64,000 bases of DNA from Gymnorhina tibicen (Eukaryota > Chordata > Aves > Passeriformes > Artamidae): assembly GCA_013399875.1 (NCBI GenBank), contig VXAZ01002401.1, positions 1 through 64,000 of the forward strand. Direction: 5' to 3'. The position numbers and the translations under genes were made by a program. Below the pieces are notes generated by a model, which was given only the letters and a program-made list of their open reading frames with translations, had not been told where the DNA came from and did no database searches. Shown here piece by piece: positions 57,730 to 64,000 of this stretch. Numbering within the stretch: position 1 is the first letter of the stretch; each line of letters starts with the position of its first letter.

Positions 57730-60383
57730 CTGGAGGTGCAAACAGCACATTAACACACAGCATCTGGTGAAGGGGTGCAGCCAGTGAAATTCCAGGGCTA
57801 AATATAAAAAAACCTTTCAACAACTTGCTGCAGCATGAGGCATTTATCATATGGAACCAATAAGGCGCGCTGGTTTTCATGCGGGCCGGAGGGTGTTTTC
57901 CTAGGGGTGGTGGAGTGGGCATCTCAGAAAGGCACATCAGTCACTAAACCCAGCTTTTAAGCTCTCCTCAAGGCTGCACTTGATGGTTCGTGGGGAGACA
58001 CAGTGGGGAGGGGCAGAGCTTTCAGAGAGCACCAGAGCGTGGCTGGAATTGGGGAGCAGCCAGCGACAGGCCAGCTTCTCCTGTCACTGTAACACGGCTG
58101 GTCATCTTTGTTTCCACACTGACTGCAAGGAGATGAGAGCGAAGTCTCAGCCACAGAGGGTCCAGTACAGTGGCTGTTTCTTGTGCAGGCTCTTTGCAGC
58201 CACAAGAGTCCTGGCTGAAGGGACCAGAAGGTGCCTCCTGCCCACAGAGCCCAGGCTCTGCTCGGAGAGGAGAAGCAGAGACCTGGGCAAACCAACTCAG
58301 CTGTAATCACAGCACCAACATCAAACCCTCCTGAAAGGAGCAGTCACTAAGTGGGCTCTGCAGAATGCATTTTGTGGAGCATATTCCCGGCTGCAACACC
58401 TGCTCAGCTCTAACAGACAGACACAAGAGATGTCGCTCTCAACTCCACGATCCATGAAAGAGGTGAAATGAAAAAGAAACTTGAAAGCCTCTGGGCAAAA
58501 TCTTTTTGTTTCCAGCCTAAGTGCTTAAGAGCCAGACCCAGGCTCCTTTACTTGCAGAGAATACCACTAACATCCAGCAGCAGTGCTGGGGCAGGAATCG
58601 GGGAGGGTGCTCAGTGAGTGTAACGCTGATAACGTTATCCAATATAGGGGCCAGATTCAGATAAGCATTTTCATAAATGAGCTCCCAAGGACTTGACTTT
58701 CCATGGTCAACAGGAGGATTTCACAGATACCACAGGTGTAGGGACTCATTCTTAAAAGCATGGACATCCATCTTCCAACCATGAAGTACAGGGAGAGGTT
58801 GTCATACCATCAGCAGAAGGGTTAGACTGGGGCTAAGCAATTCGAGACCAGGCTTATCTGCTTGGGCACAGGACAGAAGTGAGGTGGCTCCTCCCAAGGG
58901 CAGCCAGCTCACTCTGTCAGATGTGGGCTTGGACTTGGTGAGACTTCCTCGAGCTGTTTTGGATTGGTTTCTAAAGCAAATTCAAGTTGAAAAAGGTGCA
59001 GAGACTGAAGGGCAGCACATGCTATGCTGAGGTCATCCTGCGTTTTCTCCAGGACTAAAACGGAATTTAGGGTCTTGGCAGAGAACAAACATTTGCATTG
59101 GAAACTGGTTAATTTATGTGCTATTGCCCTGCTAGGACCAAAGTAACAAACCCCTCATTGTGTGCCTGCTGCCCCCCAGCCTAATAAACTGCCTCTAAAT
59201 AGCCTCCTTTCATTGCGAATCTGCTCCACCTACATTTGTGTTGAACACTGGGTTTAAATGTTTAGCAACTCTAAAATTTTCCGCATTTAGTGTGTCCCCC
59301 CAGGGCCTGGGCTGACAGGAGCACACATACAGGCCCCCACTGTTGACCAGAAGGCTGCAGGTGGCAATTACAGCGTTTTACTCTGGTTTTCAGCTAAATC
59401 AATAAAATAATTTCCAGAACAGTTGTCAGAAGGTTCATTATTACAGTTCTTCTGTTCAAAAGTTACAACCCTGAACTTGCAAAGAGAACTGTCCATGATA
59501 AAAGGTGTTATTTTCTCAAAGCCACCTAAAGACTTCTTAAAGCTAGCACTAACTCTGATAAATAATCATGGCTCTACCTGTGTTAACATTATTTCTCTTT
59601 TGCATGTCTTTTTCATACTAAGCAATATGGTTACAGTTTAAATTAGATTATTCAAAAGCTCATTTTGCATGTTAGTCAACAGACTTTGAAGAAAATATTA
59701 TGTAGCCACATGAATTTGAATATATCAAAACTCAGTACACTCTGCTTGGAACCTAACACTTTTTAGCCACAGAAGTTGCACATACATGCACCCAACATGC
59801 AAAATGTTCCCCTAAATTAAAAATAATTGTCTCCATTAATACATGTCAACACAAAATCAACACCAAATCCTACCCAGAGACATGACAGAAAGAAAAGATG
59901 GTCTAATAGCATAATACAGACTTTATCTCCTACATACTGTATTACCTGTTTTTTAAATATTAGCCAGTTAAGTAGTCGACTAATAAACATGGTTTAGTGT
60001 TCAGAGGTATTGCTCAGGGAAATCTCCATTGCCCTGTAGCAGTGCTTGTATGTGGATATTTTTCCCAGTCTAGATCCTACCTAATTTTCCTGCCTCATTT
60101 CCTAACAGAGGAGCTACATTTCAGCTGAGTATCCGAAAACCTGCAAGAAATCTGAAAATATAATCAGGGCGGCAGCAGGCAGAGATAATTTAGTTTCTAT
60201 TCAACCAAACTGATTTCAGATAATTGAATTGAGTCTTGATCTTCAGAGGAGCTTCAGATAACTGAGATTTTTCTTTACACTAGAGAAACCCTGGGAGACG
60301 TGAGGAGAGATGCTTCCTCCTCCCACACCATTTGAGGTTATTCAGACACGCAGAAGTGGTGTCAGAGGAAGCAGGCTACGTAC
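57730..60383 (-). other. FGFR2 intron 10
   Basis: 2654 bp with donor GTACGT and acceptor CACCTCCAG. It is mostly unique sequence, moderately GC-rich at 57.9-58.6 kb and A/T-rich towards 59.4-60.2 kb. I recognise no transposon and no alternative exon. Confidence 0.9.
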
Positions 60384-60535
60384 TTATCTCTTGGGAACTC
60401 CCACTTTGGGTCTTCTGGCAGTTCATACTCCGAGACTCCTGCCAGCATGGGGGCATCAGCGGTGGAGGAGAGGCGGGTGGTGATCCTCACCAGAGGCGTG
60501 TTGGAATTCATGGAGGAGCTCGAGTCGGCCGACAC
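60384..60535 (-). CDS. FGFR2: FGFR2 exon 10: juxtamembrane segment to the start of the kinase domain
   Basis: Encodes residues 430-479 plus two bases of codon 480, from [10 protein letters not shown] to WEFPRDK. The acceptor is ACCACAG before GTG at 60535 and the donor is GT after GATAA at 60384. This segment links the membrane to the kinase and carries Y466, the counterpart of the FGFR1 Crk-binding tyrosine. In vertebrate FGFRs the two residues before this exon (VT, needed for FRS2 binding) come from alternative 5' splice-site use at the end of exon 9, which lies outside the window. Differences from the human protein as I remember it are E433D and T457A. The exon starts in phase 0 and ends in phase 2. 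Confidence 0.97.
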
Positions 60536-63500
60536 CTGTGGTTGCAATGCAAGGTGCAACCAGGAAAAAAAAAGATGGAGATGTAATCTTGGCCCAAAAT
60601 CTGAAAACCACCAGTACCTGATACCAAGCCAGCTCAGAACCGTGGTATTAGGAAGTGGTTGAAACTACAGTCTTGATTGTAGTGTTCTGCTCTTACATTT
60701 AGCCTCCCCTACTAATTGCTGCCAAGGCTATAAGTCTGTCCCATAAATCAAAAATCACGTTAAGTTTTAAGTTTATTCCCTCAGAAGGTATTTTTGCTTA
60801 TCACATTAAGATTTTTTTTAATAAACTGGCAGTATTTACATCACTACCCTCAGATATCTAAGTGGGCAGCTTATACCATGAGCAAAGGTGACCCATAAGT
60901 TCTTTTCTTCCACTCCTAGTTGTCCATGTCACCACGTCTCTTCTCAAATCAGCACACAGCCAGGTGGGGCTCCGTCTCTTCTCCCAAGGAAAAAGCAACA
61001 GGACAAGAGGAAATGGCCTCCAGGGGAGGTTTGGATTGGATATTAGGAACAGTTCCTTCAATGGATGGACAGGCAGGGATTGGGGCAGGCTGCCCAGGGC
61101 AGTGGTGGAGTCACCAACCTCGGAGGGATTTAAAAGACGTGTAGATATGGCACTTGGGACATGGTTTAGTGGTGGCCTTGGCAGGGTTTACACTTGGACT
61201 CAACGATCTTAAAGGTCTTTTCCAACCTATGTGATTTTATTATTCTCTATTTTCCAAGCACTCAATACTGAAAGCATCAAAAAGCTATCACAATACTTCA
61301 GTTTTCAATTAACTGCATTCTTAGCTAAAGACTCTGCAGGAAATGTGGTGAAGAGCTCCTAAAAATAACTCAGTTTTGAAACTTTGGATTGTGATTTCTC
61401 ATCAGCCCCAATATTTTCCTTAGACTACCAAAGGTACTTAATGACAAATGTTTTGAAGGAGGAGGCAGCTACTCCATCCATGTAACAAAATTTGTTTTGG
61501 TGTCAGTCCCCTAAAAGGCTCTTCCCTCAAGCCTGCAAGCAGCAGCCTGACATCTGCTGACCTCAGAGTTTCAAGTGAATACTAACACAAAATAAAAATG
61601 CTTGTATTGCCAGTCTTCCCCTCCAGAGTGTGAATCCTCCTTTCTCTCTTCAGGCCACGATCGTCTTGGCCAAGCCCAAATCTGGCAGCCAGGCTGGGAT
61701 GAAGGTTGCTTCACAAAGCCATCAGTGGCACCCATCCTCTCACCAGGCAGTAGGAGGTTCTTCTCTTGGACCCAGCTGGAAGCCTGGGGCACCAGAGCAC
61801 CTACATGCTCCTCACCTGGATGCAGATCAACTTCGGCACCAGGTTTGCTTATGTAAAATGTCACCAGCTACAGTTTTGTTCCACAGGTCTGAGATTAAAA
61901 AAGGCATCTTTCTAAGACCAGAGATTAAGAGTGGAAAGAGGTTTCATGAGGAAGAAAATGTTAAGGATTGCTATCAAAAAATTAATCTTGGTAACCAGAT
62001 TTGCAGCTGACAGACCTTTCCTGATATCAGAAACAGCTCCTGCACGCAAGATGTGGTGTCCGTGGAATGAGAGAGTAAAGCTGCACAAACACAAGGCCAC
62101 CATTCAAAAAGAAGGGTGGGCTGCTTGCCCCTCATTCATCCCACCATCATGAATGTTAATATTTACTTTCAGCAAATATAAGTACCTGGCACATTCCTCT
62201 AGCAAAATAAATGCAGTGACCACTTGGGACACAAACAGAAAAGTACTATTGAGGCAGACTATGGAGCTGTAAATATATCAGTGAGTGAATACTGAATGGA
62301 GTCCTGAGAGATGCTGCCATGCCCAGCCTGCAGAGGGGAACTCACCTGCTGGACAAGCCAGCAGAAGAACCAGGGCTGGAATCTGATCTGATTTTTTTTT
62401 TTTTGCTCATTTTCATTATTTCATTACAGTTTGAAAATGATGCTTCGTGAAATGAACCGGCTCAGCACAAAGAAATGTGCAAATCTCCATGAACAATGTG
62501 GCAGATCCTCTGCCCCCAGCCCTACTTTCCTGAATTCCATTTTTCTGTTACTTCTGGCTTCCATTTTTTCACCTCTCACCACAAATATATCAAAACTCCA
62601 TGACCACTTCCTCCATATTTCCAGAAATCTACTTATTATTTGCCAGTCATTCTACCAAGATCCTTATTCAAGTCTTGATTCTTATATTCTTTATTGATTA
62701 ACCTTGCCTTTACTTTCGTGCCCATCTTTGCCACTACCGCCACTGTTTTCAAGGGACAGGAAGGCATGGAAGTGAAGCTACAAAATTTAGATACCTTAGG
62801 TATCAGAAATGGTCCAGAATTCTGGCTTCTGGGGTCTTGTTTGGTTTGTCGTTTTTTTTTTCATGAATACAATAATTGTACTAGACACTGTCTGGATCTC
62901 TTCCAAAGTTTCATCTTTTCACTAGTTTCTACACTCACCATTCAGCAGCCTCAACATGGCTAAAGCCTATAAATATAAACTTGCAATAAACTGAAATACT
63001 CGGGCGATGCGTTTTAAACACAAAGCTTAAATAGCAATAATGTATAGAAAATAGCAGATTAAAGGCTCTGCCAGTTTCCCTTTTAACACTACTGCACATG
63101 TTTACTTCACAGAAGGACTGTCTGACAGGCCAGAGATGCTGGAGGTAACCAAAGTGCATTAATGTGGACAGGAATGATGAGAAATCCAGAGGAACTACTC
63201 CGTGTCTGGGAGAAGACAAATGGACTGTACTCCCAGGGAATATTCTCCTGATTGATTAACTGGAGCAGTACAAGGAGTTACAGGAGCTCAAGGGCTATAA
63301 AAATCTGCTCCAGAAAAGATGAAGCCAACCCAGTCTGGCCTGTGGCTGGGGGAGATTTTCTGTTTCAAAATGGCCTTTCACCTTTCCTGCAATAATAAAG
63401 AATTAACCTTTGATCTCCTCCCTCAAGCATCTTTTTTCACTGCCTTAGAGCATGCTATAAAAGAGAGAGGCAAATCCTACCTATTCCAAGGTCAGTAGAC

Positions 63501-64000
63501 ATGGTCAGCTTTAATCTACGTTAAAGTGGCAGCACACAGAAAGCCTTTCTCCAGCTTGCCACGTGCAGCTCTGCTCTCCAATGCCTCAACACACAGGTTC
63601 ACCTGGTACAGGTGAATTAAACATCTTGGAGGCCCACTCAGTGTGCTGACACCCTGCTTTAAGTGATGACACTGCACTAGGGAGGTATTTTGAGTGCTTA
63701 ATTAAAGAAAAAAAGGCTAAAGTCAGCTTGAATTGAGCAGAGCACTGAAAGGACAATTATGGTCCACGTTAACCTCAACAGGAAGGCAGAGCTCCACCAG
63801 AAAATATTCCTTGTGTGCTTGCTTTGTGCTTTTAGCAAGCCAGAAGTGAGAAGAGCACCAGCCTCAGACAGACCTTCAGCTCCATATCTGCACTGGAGAA
63901 GGAGAAAAGCCCACTGCATCCAAACCTCATGCATCAATGCATTATTATATCCCCATTTTAACTTCATATTCTTCCTCTGGCCAACACACTGTGTTTAATC
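60536..64000 (-). other. FGFR2 intron 9, partial
   Basis: The intron continues past the window edge. The transmembrane/VT exon (exon 9) was looked for on the minus strand and not found. It holds a CR1 fragment (60958-61246) and otherwise unique sequence. Open frames at 61.6-62.0 kb show no recognisable protein. Confidence 0.85.
60958..61246 (+). mobile_element. CR1 LINE 3' fragment in FGFR2 intron 9
   Basis: A 5'-truncated CR1 in sense on the plus strand, so antisense to FGFR2. Recognised words in order are GTCTCTTCTCCCAAGG, GGACAAGAGGAAATGGCCTC, AGGTTTGGATTGGATATTAGG, CAGGCTGCCCAGGGCAGTGG, GGATTTAAAAGACGTGTAGA, and AAAGGTCTTTTCCAACCTAT followed by a degraded ATTCT-type end. Only the tail and 3'UTR are present, so there is no reverse transcriptase. 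CR1 is the dominant retroposon of birds. Confidence 0.93.

Noticed and set aside
60600..64000. Search for the FGFR2 transmembrane/VT exon (exon 9)
   Set aside because: No minus-strand sequence encoding the transmembrane helix or KRIPLRRQ was seen, so the exon is placed outside the window.

Overview
The window is vertebrate nuclear DNA, almost certainly avian. Its coding content is the 3' half of a fibroblast growth factor receptor gene, split by GT-AG introns. Its recognisable transposons are CR1 LINE 3' ends of the type typical of birds and reptiles, at low density. I cannot name the species.

The only gene I can support is FGFR2, on the minus strand from about 43.65 kb to beyond the right edge. 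Nine coding exons (10 to 18 in human numbering) lie between 60535 and 45311. They total 1179 bp, or 392 codons plus TGA, and correspond to human FGFR2-IIIc residues 430-821 with no insertion or deletion. They encode the end of the juxtamembrane segment, the whole tyrosine kinase domain and the C-terminal tail. All splice sites are GT-AG and no exon is broken. The extracellular Ig domains, the IIIb/IIIc choice, the transmembrane exon and the promoter lie beyond 64 kb. The 3'UTR runs from 45310 to about 43.65 kb and ends at two AATAAA signals 39 bp apart.

Positions 1 to about 43.65 kb are the intergenic side downstream of FGFR2. I find no credible protein-coding exon there. This agrees with the large non-coding interval that separates FGFR2 from WDR11 in other amniotes, although WDR11 itself is not visible. 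It contains three CR1 fragments, one of them internally deleted, a small isolated CpG-rich island at 26.4-26.7 kb, a hexanucleotide microsatellite, a possible MIR remnant, and several segments whose motif content suggests distal regulatory elements. A fourth CR1 and a MIR-like remnant lie in FGFR2 introns.

I see no operon, CRISPR array, toxin, viral gene or novel multi-gene system. The observations most worth checking are the CpG island, the homeodomain/SOX/FOX motif clusters, the intron-17 read-through tail, the Y588F change in the kinase insert, the conserved 3'UTR end and the microhomology-joined CR1.
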